DNA from: Synechococcus sp. 1G10
Lineage (GTDB): Bacteria > Cyanobacteriota > Cyanobacteriia > PCC-6307 > Cyanobiaceae
Direction: 5' to 3'
NCBI RefSeq assembly: GCF_002252625.1
Contig: NZ_NQKW01000018.1
Coordinates: 1 to 63,545 of the forward strand
Length of the DNA stretch: 63,545 bases
A program made the translations under genes and the position numbers. Position 1 is the stretch's first letter. Every line of letters begins with the position of its first letter. The notes beneath the pieces were generated by a model. The model was not told the origin of the DNA, did not search any database, and was given only the letters and a program-made list of their open reading frames with translations. Of the stretch, positions 36,373-45,395 are shown one piece after another.

Positions 36373-36793
36373 TAGCCCCTGAAGCATCAGTCCCTGGTTG
36401 ATCGCCACGAGCGGGCTCGCCAGGCGCTGGCGGAAGCTGTTCATGAACGCCTTGCCTTCCTCCCGCGCCGGGCTGGACTGGGGCCGTTGCAGCTCGGCGA
36501 AGAACATTCGCAGCAGCCCGGGATGGTTCTGCAGGAACCCCACATGGGCTAGCAGCAGCCCTTCCACCGCCGCGAGGGGATCGTCATGGGCAGTGCCCAC
36601 AGCCTCGAACCGCTGGGTCAGTTCCGCGGTGGCCCAGTGCACGGCCTCGGCCCAGAGGGCCTCGCGGCTTGGGAAATGGCGGCGGTGCTGATGTCGTCGG
36701 GGGCGACGGTGCAGGCCAGGTCCAGCAGGGCCTGCACCGCATGGGCTCGTCGCTCGGCCGCCGGAGTTGAGGGAGCCCTGGGCAAAAGGACTT

Positions 36794-36809
36794 GTGAGTG
36801 CTCACTCAC
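36794..36809. promoter_or_regulatory. Perfect inverted repeat at the TetR start, candidate operator
   Basis: GTGAGTG-CT-CACTCAC is a perfect 7-bp inverted repeat overlapping codons ~4-9 of the TetR pseudogene. A related sequence containing TGCTCACT is at ~34388-34397, just before the efflux remnant. Both being operators of the lost repressor is inference. Confidence 0.45.
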
Positions 36810-36879
36810 CTTAGTCATCGCGGCCTGCCGCACCCCTGGACCTAGCGTGATGACCCGCCGAAATGCAGCGGCATTCTCC

Positions 36880-37389
36880 ATGGAACTGACCATGTACGCG
36901 GCCTCCGTGCCGCCCCTGCGCCGGACGCTTGCCAACCTGATCGCAGTGCTGGGGAAGGGCCTGGCCCATGCCGAGACCCAGGGGTTCGATCCCTCCGTGC
37001 TGGTGACCAGCCGCCTCTATCCAGACATGTTCCCCCTGGCACGGCAGGTTCAGATCGCCTCCGACCTGGCCCGCCGCGGCGTTGCTCGCCTGGCCGGCCT
37101 GGAAGCGCCGCCGCTGGCGGACATTGAAACCAGCTTTCCCGATCTGATCGATCGCCTGCAGCGCTCGATCGCCTATCTCGATGGCTTCAGTGCTGATCAG
37201 ATCGACGGCAGTGAAGACCGGGAGATCACCGTGCCGATCGGCCGCGGCGAGACGATCACCATGGCGGGATGGCCTTTCCTCTCCGTGTTCGTTCTGCCCA
37301 ACGTGTATTTCCACACCACCACCGCCTACGCGATCCTGCGTCACAGCGGTGTGGTGTTGGGCAAGCGCGATTTTCTCGGCGAGCCGTGA
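36880..37389 (+). CDS. DUF1993 family protein
   Basis: A 169-residue helical protein of the DUF1993 family, related to DinB-like four-helix bundles. The characteristic start is MELTMYAASVPPLRRTLANL, followed by SRLYPDMFPLARQVQIASD and the end block YFHTTTAYAILRHSGVVLGK. His residues in the last block could bind metal. An ATG ten codons upstream (36850) is also possible. Function unknown. It precedes folK by 14 bases. Confidence 0.88.
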   Translation: MELTMYAASVPPLRRTLANLIAVLGKGLAHAETQGFDPSVLVTSRLYPDMFPLARQVQIASDLARRGVARLAGLEAPPLADIETSFPDLIDRLQRSIAYLDGFSADQIDGSEDREITVPIGRGETITMAGWPFLSVFVLPNVYFHTTTAYAILRHSGVVLGKRDFLGEP

Positions 37390-37403
37390 GCTCGCGGCCC
37401 TGA

Positions 37404-38006
37404 ATGCCTATCGGTGATCCGCTCATCACCGCCCAGGCCAGTGTGTCCATCGCCCTGGGGGGCAACCTCGGAGACCCCATCGCCACCCTCACGGCTGTGC
37501 GCCCCCTGCTGATCCGCGAGCTGCACAGCTGGGCGGCGGGGGCTGCCCCCCAGCTGGTACTGGGGTGGTCGCCCCTGTTCCGCACGGCGCCGGTTGGGGG
37601 GCCGCCCGGGCAGCCGCCCTTCGTCAATGGGGTCCTGCTGGTGGCGCGTGCAGCCGGGGGCCGAGAGCCCTGGCCCGATGCGCTGGCCCTGCTGGGGCGT
37701 CTGCAGGGTCTGGAGGCGCGCTTCGGCCGTAAGCGTCTCGAGCCCTGGGGTCCCCGCAGCCTGGATCTCGATCTCCTCTGGTGCGGAGAGGCCCGCTGCA
37801 GCACACCCCAGCTGGAACTGCCCCATCCGCGCCTGCGCCAGCGCGCCTTCGTGATCGGCCCCCTGGCGGCGATCGAAGCGCAGCTGGTGCTGCCCGGTGG
37901 CCACCAGACCGCCGCCGCCCTGCTGGCTGAGCTGCTGAGCCGCCCCGGCGCCGAACCGCCACCGCTGCCCCTGCCCGCCCGGGAGGGCTGGCCCGAGACG
38001 GTCTGA
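37404..38006 (+). CDS. folK: 2-amino-4-hydroxy-6-hydroxymethyldihydropteridine diphosphokinase
   Basis: A 200-residue folate-pathway enzyme: transfer of pyrophosphate from ATP to 6-hydroxymethyl-7,8-dihydropterin. Landmarks are IALGGNLGDP, PPFVNGVLLV, WGPRSLDLDLLW (metal-binding Asp pair) and LPHPRLRQRAFVIGPL. The C-terminal ~40 residues are a Pro/Ala-rich extension. The order folK-NUDIX-photolyase is a conserved picocyanobacterial arrangement. Confidence 0.95.
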   Translation: MPIGDPLITAQASVSIALGGNLGDPIATLTAVRPLLIRELHSWAAGAAPQLVLGWSPLFRTAPVGGPPGQPPFVNGVLLVARAAGGREPWPDALALLGRLQGLEARFGRKRLEPWGPRSLDLDLLWCGEARCSTPQLELPHPRLRQRAFVIGPLAAIEAQLVLPGGHQTAAALLAELLSRPGAEPPPLPLPAREGWPETV

Positions 38007-38074
38007 ACGGCGCGTTCCGAACCGCGGCGGCCGCCGCGGCCGGTCACACTGGTGGGCCTGCCCCAGCCCCATGC

Positions 38075-38638
38075 ATGGCTCCCCTGCCGCCGCCTGAGCC
38101 CTCCATCCACCTGGAAACCACGGCGGCTCTCGACGCCCGCAAGCTTCGCTTTGAGCTCAACCGGGTGATGCTGCCGATGGGGGTGGAGGGCACCTACGGG
38201 ATCATTCGCCATCCCGGCGCTTCTCTGGCGGTGCCGATGCTGGCTGACGGCAGCGTGGTGCTGCTGCGCCAGTACCGGTTCGCGGTGGAGCGGCGCATCC
38301 TGGAGTTCCCCGCCGGCACCCTGGAGGACGGCGAGGATCCCCTGGAGTCGATGCAACGGGAGCTGGGGGAGGAGGCGGGCTACAGCGCCAGCCGCTGGGA
38401 TTCCCTCGGTCTGATGCTGCCCTGCCCCGGCTATTCCGATGAGGTGATCCACCTGTTCCTGGCCAGGGATCTCACCCCCCTCAGCGACCGTCCCGCGGGC
38501 GACGACGACGAGGATCTGGACGTGCTGCTCCTGGCGCCCGACGACCTCGATGCGGCCCTGGCCAGCGGTGATGAAGCCCTCGATGGCAAGAGCGTCACCG
38601 CCTGGTTCCGGGCCCGCCAGCTGCTGGGTCTCGGATGA
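38075..38638 (+). CDS. NUDIX hydrolase, ADP-ribose pyrophosphatase-like
   Basis: A 187-residue NUDIX enzyme. The box GTLEDGEDPLESMQRELGEEAG fits the G-x5-E-x7-REUXEE pattern except that it continues GYSASRW. The preceding VVLLRQYRFAVERRILEFP is typical of the ADP-ribose/NudF branch. Probable role: removal of ADP-ribose or a similar nucleotide sugar. The stop overlaps the start of the photolyase gene by 4 bases. Confidence 0.9.
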   Translation: MAPLPPPEPSIHLETTAALDARKLRFELNRVMLPMGVEGTYGIIRHPGASLAVPMLADGSVVLLRQYRFAVERRILEFPAGTLEDGEDPLESMQRELGEEAGYSASRWDSLGLMLPCPGYSDEVIHLFLARDLTPLSDRPAGDDDEDLDVLLLAPDDLDAALASGDEALDGKSVTAWFRARQLLGLG

Positions 38639-40110
38639 GCCCGCCGCGCTGGTTGTTCTGGCACCGCCGCGATCTGCGCCTGGCTGACAACCTGGGACTG
38701 GCCGCCGCTGCCCGCGCCACCGCCGCCGTCACCGGTGTGTTCGTCTTCGATCCGGCCGTGCTGGAGGCCCGGGATCATTCACCGGCCGGGCTCTGGTTTC
38801 TGAGCGAGAGCCTGCGGGAGCTGCAGCTCAGCTGGCGGAAGGCCGGTTCCCGCTTGCTGCTGCTACGCGGAGATCCGGCTGTGGTCCTGCCGCAGCTGGC
38901 TGAGGTCACCGGAGCTGAGGTGGTGGCCTGGAACCGGGATGGGGAGCCCGATGGCCGTGCCCGCGACAACCGCGTCGCCCAAGCCCTGCGCGCCAGCGGC
39001 CGCAAGCTGCTCTCCGACTGGGACCAGCTGCTGGTGCCCCCCGAGGCGATCGCCACCGGCGCCGGCGATCCCTACCGGGTCTACGGCCCCTACTTCCGGG
39101 CATGGCGGCGTCGGATCGAGCAGGCAGGCCCCGAGGCCTGCGCTCCCGTTCCCGCTCCGGCCGGCCTGATTGATCTCGATCCCGGCTACCTGCCCGACGA
39201 GCGCCGCCTGCTCTGGGACCGGCTCGACTGGCTCGAGACTGTGCCCAGCGCCGACGATGGCCTGCCCGGTGCGCCTTTCGAGGGGGCGGATCTCTGCCCC
39301 TGCCGCCCCGGTGAGGCCGCCGCCATCTCCCAGCTGGCCGCCTTTGCGGATGGGCCTCTGCTCCGTTACGAACCGGGCCGCAACCTGCCGGCGGAACCGG
39401 GCACCTCGGGGTTGAGCGCCGCACTCAGGTTCGGCACCCTCAGCCCCCGCCAGGCCTGGGCCGCCGCCCAGGAGCAACGCCCCCGTGCGCGCAGCGAGGA
39501 GGAACTCCAGGCGATCACGGTCTGGGAGCAGGAACTGGCCTGGCGCGAGTTCTACCAGCAGGCCCTGTTCCATTTCCCCGAACTGGCCGAGGGCCCCTAC
39601 CGCCCCCAGTGGCGCCGCTTCCCCTGGGAGAACGACGAGGCTCGTTTCGCGGCCTGGTGCGATGGCCTCACCGGCGTGCCCATCGTGGATGCCGCCATGC
39701 GCCAGCTCAATGAATCCGGCTGGATGCACAACCGCTGCCGCATGGTCGTCGCCTCCTTCCTGGTGAAGGATCTGATCGTGGATTGGCGCTGGGGTGAGCG
39801 TCAGTTCATGCGCCTGCTGGTGGATGGGGATCTGGCGGCCAACAACGGTGGCTGGCAGTGGAGTGCCAGCAGCGGCATGGACCCCAAGCCGCTGCGCATC
39901 TTCAACCCCTACACCCAGGCAGCCCGCTTTGATCCCGACGGCGTTTACATCCGCACATGGCTGCCAGAGCTCCGCAATGTGAATACCCGCGACCTGCTCA
40001 GCGGTGAGATGGCGCCGATCGAGCGGCGCGGCTACCCGGCACCTCTGATCAGCCACAAAACTCAGCAGGCACAATTTAAGGCTCTATACGCGGGCTTGCC
40101 GCGCGTCTAG
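38635..40110 (+). CDS. phr: Deoxyribodipyrimidine photolyase (cryptochrome/photolyase family)
   Basis: A 491-residue enzyme with the alpha/beta antenna domain (LFWHRRDLRLADNLGL) and the helical FAD domain (AWREFYQQALFHFP, GWMHNRCRMVVASFLVKDL, GDLAANNGGWQWSASSGMDP). The pattern is that of class I CPD photolyases, which repair UV-made cyclobutane dimers with blue light. Full length and intact. It overlaps the NUDIX gene. A second, split photolyase-like pair lies at 53.3-54.6 kb. Confidence 0.94.
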   Translation: MSPPRWLFWHRRDLRLADNLGLAAAARATAAVTGVFVFDPAVLEARDHSPAGLWFLSESLRELQLSWRKAGSRLLLLRGDPAVVLPQLAEVTGAEVVAWNRDGEPDGRARDNRVAQALRASGRKLLSDWDQLLVPPEAIATGAGDPYRVYGPYFRAWRRRIEQAGPEACAPVPAPAGLIDLDPGYLPDERRLLWDRLDWLETVPSADDGLPGAPFEGADLCPCRPGEAAAISQLAAFADGPLLRYEPGRNLPAEPGTSGLSAALRFGTLSPRQAWAAAQEQRPRARSEEELQAITVWEQELAWREFYQQALFHFPELAEGPYRPQWRRFPWENDEARFAAWCDGLTGVPIVDAAMRQLNESGWMHNRCRMVVASFLVKDLIVDWRWGERQFMRLLVDGDLAANNGGWQWSASSGMDPKPLRIFNPYTQAARFDPDGVYIRTWLPELRNVNTRDLLSGEMAPIERRGYPAPLISHKTQQAQFKALYAGLPRV

Positions 40111-40126
40111 ACACTCCCATCAGACC

Positions 40127-41980
40127 ATGGTCCGTGCGACACAGGCCTCACTAGCAACCCCACAACTCGGCTCGCCCCAGGTGTTTGAGCTTTGGGGCGA
40201 CAGTCCGATCTTTCCCGGCCCGGCCTGGCGGCTGGCCTGGCTCCTGGAGGAACCGGATCAGCGAATGGTCAACGAGGCCCTCGCCAGTGGCCGCCTCTGG
40301 AACACCCTGCGGGCTGGTTTTCCAGGCCTGGCAGACCTGCCAGACCCTTGGCAGCTAGCCGATCGGCTTGGCGATCAGCCTGCGAGCCTGTCCTTGAGGG
40401 CGATCGCGGCCCTGGCGGAGGCGTTGCTGCAGCCCGCCCCGCTGGAGATCTGTGCGCCATTCATGCCGGTGAAGCTGCAACCGGCCTGTCTCGTGCTGCG
40501 CTGCGACCAGCATGAGCTGGCGGGCAGCACACTGAACTTGGCGGCCACGCTCACCTGGGCGGCCCACCTGGCAGGGATCGGGGCGAAGGTCAACCTGCCA
40601 GCGCTCCAACAGACCCTGACTGACCTGATGCACAAGGTGCGGATTTGTTGTGACCATCCGCTTACCGCTGCACAGCTGGCAGAAGCACGCCGCAGGGGCA
40701 TTCCGGCGTTTCTGCTCGACCCTGGGCAACGTCTCTACCAACTCGGCACTGGCTGCTACAGCCGCTGGATCAGCTCCACCAGCAACGACCACGACAGCTC
40801 CTTTGGGGTGGCGATTGCCCGCGACAAGTGCAAAACCCACGACCTGCTGCGCCAGCTTGGCCTGCCGGTGCCAACAGAGATATGCATGCCTAGCGATGTG
40901 AGTGATGTGCAGCTGCTGGTAGCGTTGGATCGACTTGGCTATCCTTGTGTCCTCAAGCCAAGGGATGGCGAACAGGGTCGTGGAGTAACGGCAAATATCT
41001 CTAATGAGGAAGAATTGCTGGCGGCCTTGAGGACAGCCAGGGGCCACGCCAGAAATCATTTGCTACTCCAGAAACACATCAAGGGCGAAGACTATAGGCT
41101 GAATGTATGCAATGGAAAACTTGTTTTCGCCGTCAGGCGCCGCCCACCAGCAATCACTGGCAATGGCCGAGATAACGTACTTGAACTTATCGAACAGGCG
41201 AACATTCTGCGACGCAAGCTCCGCCAGCATGGGGCGATCGCAGCCGATATCAATCTCGAAGACTCGGAAGTGCTCAGCTACATTGCCAGGGCTGGACTTC
41301 AGGTCAGCAGCGTACCTATCGCAGGCCAGCACATACAGCTGCGTGGTAACGCCAATGTGAGCACAGGCGGACTGCGAGAGGAACTCGATCTCACCGCGAT
41401 CCACCCGATGATTCACCAGCAATGTGTTGCGATAGCTCGCAGCATGCGCCTTGAAAACTGCGGGATCGACTACATCAGCACCAATATCGGCCTGGCACCA
41501 GAGGACTGCGGCGGCTCCTACATCGAGGTGAACTCCATGCCGCAGAATGCCACCATGCGAACCAACCTTCTGATCGATAATCTATTCCCTGATCAACAGC
41601 CACACTCCATATCAGTAACCATTGTCATTGGCGACTGGAACCAGATGCCAACTGTTGAGTTCGAGCGGTTAATGGCAATGATCCTCCAGGTGCATCCCGG
41701 AGGGACAATCGGAATTCCATCAGAACTACGCCACCAGATATGGCCGTTGCTGACAAGTGCCCTTCGTGAAAGAGTGCATGTCTACAGTCATCCGCGTGAA
41801 ATGCTGCTCAACTACGCCACCAGTCATGCCATCTACCTGACAAATACAGTGCTGGCTCTGCACAGAGGCCTTCCGTTGTCATCAGCTGCGGAGGTGATCT
41901 GCAAGACACCACTTGACACTCTGCAGCCTGCAGCAGCTTGGGAGATGTTCATCAGACGCTGCAATGCAGCCCACAACTAA
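40127..41980 (+). CDS. Cyanophycin-synthetase-like ATP-grasp ligase with a reduced C-terminal domain
   Basis: A 617-residue protein, against ~870-900 for true CphA. Residues ~1-200 resemble the CphA N-terminal region, and ~225-470 form an ATP-grasp domain (ARDKCKTHDLLRQLGLPVP, YPCVLKPRDGEQGRGV, LQKHIKGEDYRLNV, CGIDYISTNIG, YIEVNSMPQNATMR). The last ~145 residues replace the ~400-residue Mur-ligase part and contain no GxxGKT P-loop. Parts such as NYATSHAIYLTNTVLALHRG recall the central sheet of that domain. Probable reaction: ATP-dependent amide bond formation via acyl phosphate; substrates unknown. The stop overlaps that of the convergent DUF3326 gene. Confidence 0.8.
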   Translation: MVRATQASLATPQLGSPQVFELWGDSPIFPGPAWRLAWLLEEPDQRMVNEALASGRLWNTLRAGFPGLADLPDPWQLADRLGDQPASLSLRAIAALAEALLQPAPLEICAPFMPVKLQPACLVLRCDQHELAGSTLNLAATLTWAAHLAGIGAKVNLPALQQTLTDLMHKVRICCDHPLTAAQLAEARRRGIPAFLLDPGQRLYQLGTGCYSRWISSTSNDHDSSFGVAIARDKCKTHDLLRQLGLPVPTEICMPSDVSDVQLLVALDRLGYPCVLKPRDGEQGRGVTANISNEEELLAALRTARGHARNHLLLQKHIKGEDYRLNVCNGKLVFAVRRRPPAITGNGRDNVLELIEQANILRRKLRQHGAIAADINLEDSEVLSYIARAGLQVSSVPIAGQHIQLRGNANVSTGGLREELDLTAIHPMIHQQCVAIARSMRLENCGIDYISTNIGLAPEDCGGSYIEVNSMPQNATMRTNLLIDNLFPDQQPHSISVTIVIGDWNQMPTVEFERLMAMILQVHPGGTIGIPSELRHQIWPLLTSALRERVHVYSHPREMLLNYATSHAIYLTNTVLALHRGLPLSSAAEVICKTPLDTLQPAAAWEMFIRRCNAAHN

Positions 41981-43293
41981 GTGGCTGCAGTATCCATGAA
42001 TTCGGCTGGCACAATGGGGCGTCGCAAGCTCTCAAGTGAAAGGCCATTCTTCAAAGCCAGGACAACACCTGCAGCCTCAAGATAATTGGCAACCTCGATC
42101 GCGTTTTTCAGACCGAGTTTTTCCCGTGTCATCCCAAGAATGGTGTGGTTGGAATGAACTGCTATCAAGGGTATGCCGTGAAACTCCGCTGCCAGCGCTG
42201 GTAGCCCACCAAGAGCAGTGGCTGGAACCACAATGGCACCTACTGAGTTGACTGTGATGCATTCAACTGGGGGACGATCAAGGTCTTCAATCGGGACTAA
42301 GCGAGGCGCCCTTGCCAACCCCTTGAGAACCGAGAAATAATGCGGAGTGGATATAAATTCAGCAGAAGCACGGGGATTGCTGGTAGAACGAATTTTCATA
42401 CCTTGATAGTATGGCAATGGGGAGTGTGCGCAGGGAACGTTGAATACCTTGGAAATCAAGTGAGTAAGAATCGCTTCAACTACTCCCGAGGGATTGGGAA
42501 TTTCACCGCGCATATGGCGTTCGCACATCTCTTGAGTGACGCCATGAATCACAGACACGCCTCCCACCGCGTCGCATCCTGCATCCAGCAAACGGGCCAC
42601 ACCATCAAGGACGGCCTCCGTCGCCTCAAGGATTCCGCTTGCTGAACCACTGGCAGCCCACTCAATGCGTGCCCCGACAGGCGCGTCAAGCATCACCAGG
42701 TGATCACAGGTGATGCCAGCAACAGCCCTGGCCGCATTCACCGCATGCACTACTTCGTCGCAGTGATCCCGGCCTGTTGGGTCGACAAAGGTGCCGATGC
42801 GATTGCCTGGCGAAAGCCGCAACCCAAGGCGGCCGAGCAGAAATCGATCAATGGAGTGCCCCTCCACATAAAGAACGTTGGGGGCTAGCTCATTGATATC
42901 GGAGGCGTTGACGGCATTGGGATGTGTGACAACAAAATCGGCTGCTCGGGCGAGAAGATTGGTTGCGGGCGTCGCATCGCCGGCATAGCCACCAAAGTCG
43001 CAGCGGATACCTGTTGGAACAATTTGAGCCACCGCAAAGGGTGTGGCCTGATAGCGCTTGTGAAGTGGATTTTCGAGATCAGCGCTGACAAGCCTGGAGG
43101 CAAAGCGATGATCGGCTGAGAAGCGCACCAGGGTCGCCTCAACACGCACCGTATCACCATCCGAATCTATAATCGAAAAGCGGATCGGAGAGGCCCCCTC
43201 CCCGATCAGCCGCCGCATGCCAGCCACGAGATCGTGGAGGCGAGCTGGTCCAGCTACGGCTTCCAGATCCAACGTCAGATTCTCAATGCGCAC
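41977..43293 (-). CDS. DUF3326 family protein with an N-terminal extension
   Basis: The 438-residue product contains the DUF3326 core from residue ~88: VAQIVPTGIRCDFGGYAGDA, THPNAVNASDINELAPNVLY and LVMLDAPVGARIEWAASGSA, then VEAILTHLISKVFNVPCAHS. DUF3326 proteins are ~340 residues and occur in cyanobacteria, plants and other bacteria without a known reaction. The first ~85 residues here (LTLDLEAVAGPARLHDLVAG, FSIIDSDGDTVRVEATLVRF) are extra. It follows a methyltransferase gene by 12 bases on the same strand, so these two act together. The tail-to-tail ATP-grasp gene suggests the same pathway. Confidence 0.83.
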   Translation of the reverse strand: MRIENLTLDLEAVAGPARLHDLVAGMRRLIGEGASPIRFSIIDSDGDTVRVEATLVRFSADHRFASRLVSADLENPLHKRYQATPFAVAQIVPTGIRCDFGGYAGDATPATNLLARAADFVVTHPNAVNASDINELAPNVLYVEGHSIDRFLLGRLGLRLSPGNRIGTFVDPTGRDHCDEVVHAVNAARAVAGITCDHLVMLDAPVGARIEWAASGSASGILEATEAVLDGVARLLDAGCDAVGGVSVIHGVTQEMCERHMRGEIPNPSGVVEAILTHLISKVFNVPCAHSPLPYYQGMKIRSTSNPRASAEFISTPHYFSVLKGLARAPRLVPIEDLDRPPVECITVNSVGAIVVPATALGGLPALAAEFHGIPLIAVHSNHTILGMTREKLGLKNAIEVANYLEAAGVVLALKNGLSLESLRRPIVPAEFMDTAAT

Positions 43294-43305
43294 TGCAGTG
43301 ATTGA

Positions 43306-44091
43306 TTATTGAGGTTTTCGACCTCGAGCATAAATGAGTGACCAGGGCATGCGGGCAATACCCTGTTCAAGTTGAATTGTGAAGTAGCGTGGCAAAGCTG
43401 CCTCCACGTCGCTTAGTTCAGCCTTTTCCATTCGGAACAACGTCTTGCAAAACCACACAAGATCGGCATGGCTCGGCAAGTCCCACGTGTAGTGGTGCTC
43501 CTGCTCAACAATATCAACAAAGCCGGCATTGCTCAGTAACAGTGATAGCTCACCAGGCTCTAAAAAAATACCCTCATGGCCGAGATCGGACCAGCGATTC
43601 ACTTCAACATTGAGAAACTGCGCCGGTGCTGAGCCATGCAGAACATCACCAACGGCAATCAATCCATTGGGCCGTAAAGCGCGAAAGGCCTCCCTGAAAA
43701 ACTGCTGCTTGTCTTCCTGATGATGCAGTCCTGCTAGGCAAGCCATGCGATCCATTGAGCTCGTTGGGAGCGCCAGTCGAGACAGAGAGCAGTAAATGCG
43801 GTGATAATGCGCGGGAATGCTATCGGAGAAGTGCGAGGAGTTTTCAATGCAATAAATGTTGCATTCACTGCCAAGCTGGTCGAGAATGCCGTCTGCCAGG
43901 TAGCCCCCTCCCGCAGCGACATCACAGACATCCTGGCCCTGCTGTGCATTAAGTAGATCGAGTATTAGGCGTCTTTCGGTTGCTCTAGTTTCTGGAAAGC
44001 TCCGCATCGCCTGGTTGTATTGGCGTATCCGCTTGACACTGTAGACTGCCGCTCGCTGATCGAACGCATCATCGAAGACGTGTTGTTTCAT
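43306..44091 (-). CDS. Class I SAM methyltransferase, first of a related pair
   Basis: A 261-residue methyltransferase with motif I QDVCDVAAGGGYLADGILD, then MDRMACLAGLHHQEDKQQF and LRPNGLIAVGDVLHGSAPA. It shares a block order with the methyltransferase at 45722: RQYNQAMRSFPETRATE near the N-terminus, GGGYLxD, and FLNVEVNRWSDLGHEGIFLE. I use the ATG at 44091; an in-frame ATG at 44163 would add 24 residues overlapping IS-derived sequence. It leads the operon with the DUF3326 gene. Substrate unknown. Confidence 0.82.
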   Translation of the reverse strand: MKQHVFDDAFDQRAAVYSVKRIRQYNQAMRSFPETRATERRLILDLLNAQQGQDVCDVAAGGGYLADGILDQLGSECNIYCIENSSHFSDSIPAHYHRIYCSLSRLALPTSSMDRMACLAGLHHQEDKQQFFREAFRALRPNGLIAVGDVLHGSAPAQFLNVEVNRWSDLGHEGIFLEPGELSLLLSNAGFVDIVEQEHHYTWDLPSHADLVWFCKTLFRMEKAELSDVEAALPRYFTIQLEQGIARMPWSLIYARGRKPQ

Positions 44092-44190
44092 ACAGTTCGA
44101 GAAACAGTCGCTCTGCAATGCTATGAGCTTGCGGAAAACGACTAAGCAGCTGCATTTTCCCATCTCCGAGCTGATTTCTCTGTGATTTCG

Positions 44191-45111
44191 TCAGCTGGGG
44201 ACATTTCGAGCGCTCAGGCAACCCGATTTCGCTGCACTTGGGCTGTTTTGGCGGCCCGACTGCCGCCGTTTGAGCACACCTTTGGGCAACTGGCGGCTCA
44301 TGCCCTTGCCATGGTGGGCCTGAGCAAGTCGTCCAGTCGGATCAGGTTGTAGGCGATCACGTGCAGCCCGTAGCCGAAGGCTTCTCCGAAAGGAGTACAC
44401 GGCGCTCACGTTTTCCTGGCCGCGCAGTTTTAACTGGCGCAGCCCGCCGAACGCCTTGATCTAGCCAAATACCTTCTCGATGCCGCGGCGGGCATCGCTG
44501 ACCCACCGCTGCGGGCGTTGTTCTGCGCCACGTGGGGCGTCACGCCCAGCCGCCGCATCTCGGCCACGAACCCTTTCGTGTCGTAGTTCTTGTCGGCGCC
44601 AATGGTCTTCTGGTGAGCACCGGCACTATCTGCTGCCATCTCCTGGGCGGGCATCCCGCTCACCGGTGCCCGTGGCCTTGGTGACGCTGCAATCGACGAT
44701 CAGGTCGCGGCGGATCTCCATGAGCAAATGGCCGTCGCACCGATAGGTGCGCTCGCTGGAGCCGTAGCTCAGCTGCGCTGGATGGGCTTTGGATTTCCGC
44801 TCCAGCAGGGCGTCGGGATCCATGCTTGAGCGGTGGGTCTCGTTGCTGAGCTAGATGACGCGAAAGTCACCCTTGGCCCGCTTCTTTCCCTCCTTGGGTG
44901 CACCGAATCCCTCACCAGGACCTGTGGGCGGAGGCGGAGGATCCTCCTGACCATCGATCCGCTTCAAGGAGGCGTATGATGCCCAGGCTTGCAGCAGCGT
45001 GCCGTCCACGGAGAAGTGGTCATCGCTGAGCAGCGGTTTGACCTCGGGGCTGTGGGTGCGGCGTTTGCTCAACTCCTTCGCAGAATACTTCGCCAACGGT
45101 GGGAGCCCCAT
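44191..45111 (-). pseudogene. Dead IS5-family transposase
   Basis: Minus-strand reading gives successive pieces of one IS5-type transposase: LSDDHFSVDGTLLQAWASY (first Asp), an in-frame TAG at 44851-44853, then LSNETHRSSMDPDALLERKS and GHLLMEIRRDLIVDCSVTKA. In other frames follow TIGADKNYDTKGFVAEMRRL and GVTPHVAQN, and a degraded C-terminus. At least three lesions. No terminal repeats found. Confidence 0.8.
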
Positions 45112-45177
45112 TCAGGGACAATGCCCCGCCTCAGAGGTTAACGATGGGCCCTGTCCAGAAAAGCCAGACAATCTCAA

Positions 45178-45381
45178 ATGTCTCAGACCAACGCCAAGGC
45201 GGAACGCTTCATCAAGACACTCCTGGCGGAGTGGGCTTATGTCATCGACTACCAGACATCAGAGGAATGCAACCGCTGGCTAACCCGCTATCTGGGGATC
45301 TATAACGGCCACAAGCGCCACATGGCTCTCGATGGCCTCAGCCCTCAGAAGTGCCTCCAGCACCTGCTGATCGCTGAATAA
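45178..45381 (+). pseudogene. 3' remnant of an IS481/IS3-type transposase
   Basis: About 67 codons of the integrase C-terminus survive: TNAKAERFIKTLLAEWAYVI, then NRWLTRYLGIYNGHKRHMAL and DGLSPQKCL. The catalytic Glu (AKAERF) is present, but the upstream two thirds of the gene is gone. Confidence 0.78.
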
Positions 45382-45395
45382 CCTGATGAGAAAAC

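Larger units (their letters stand above)
35074..36818 (-). pseudogene. TetR/AcrR-family regulator, split by an IS630 element and with a damaged HTH
   Basis: It starts at the ATG 36818 (MTKVSEHSQ...) and reads to DDISTAAIS. There the helix-turn-helix is cut: about 15 residues are missing and the frame shifts to HFPSREALWAEAVHWATAEL. The ligand domain continues (GLLLAHVGFLQNHPGLLRMF) to MLQGL, where the IS630 element sits at a TA. Removing the IS and one TA, the same frame continues exactly on the other side as VQNSLEGLIERAGLAHSLL and stops at 35074-35076. This gives ~199 codons in total, the usual TetR size. It faces the efflux remnant and was probably its repressor. Confidence 0.85.
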
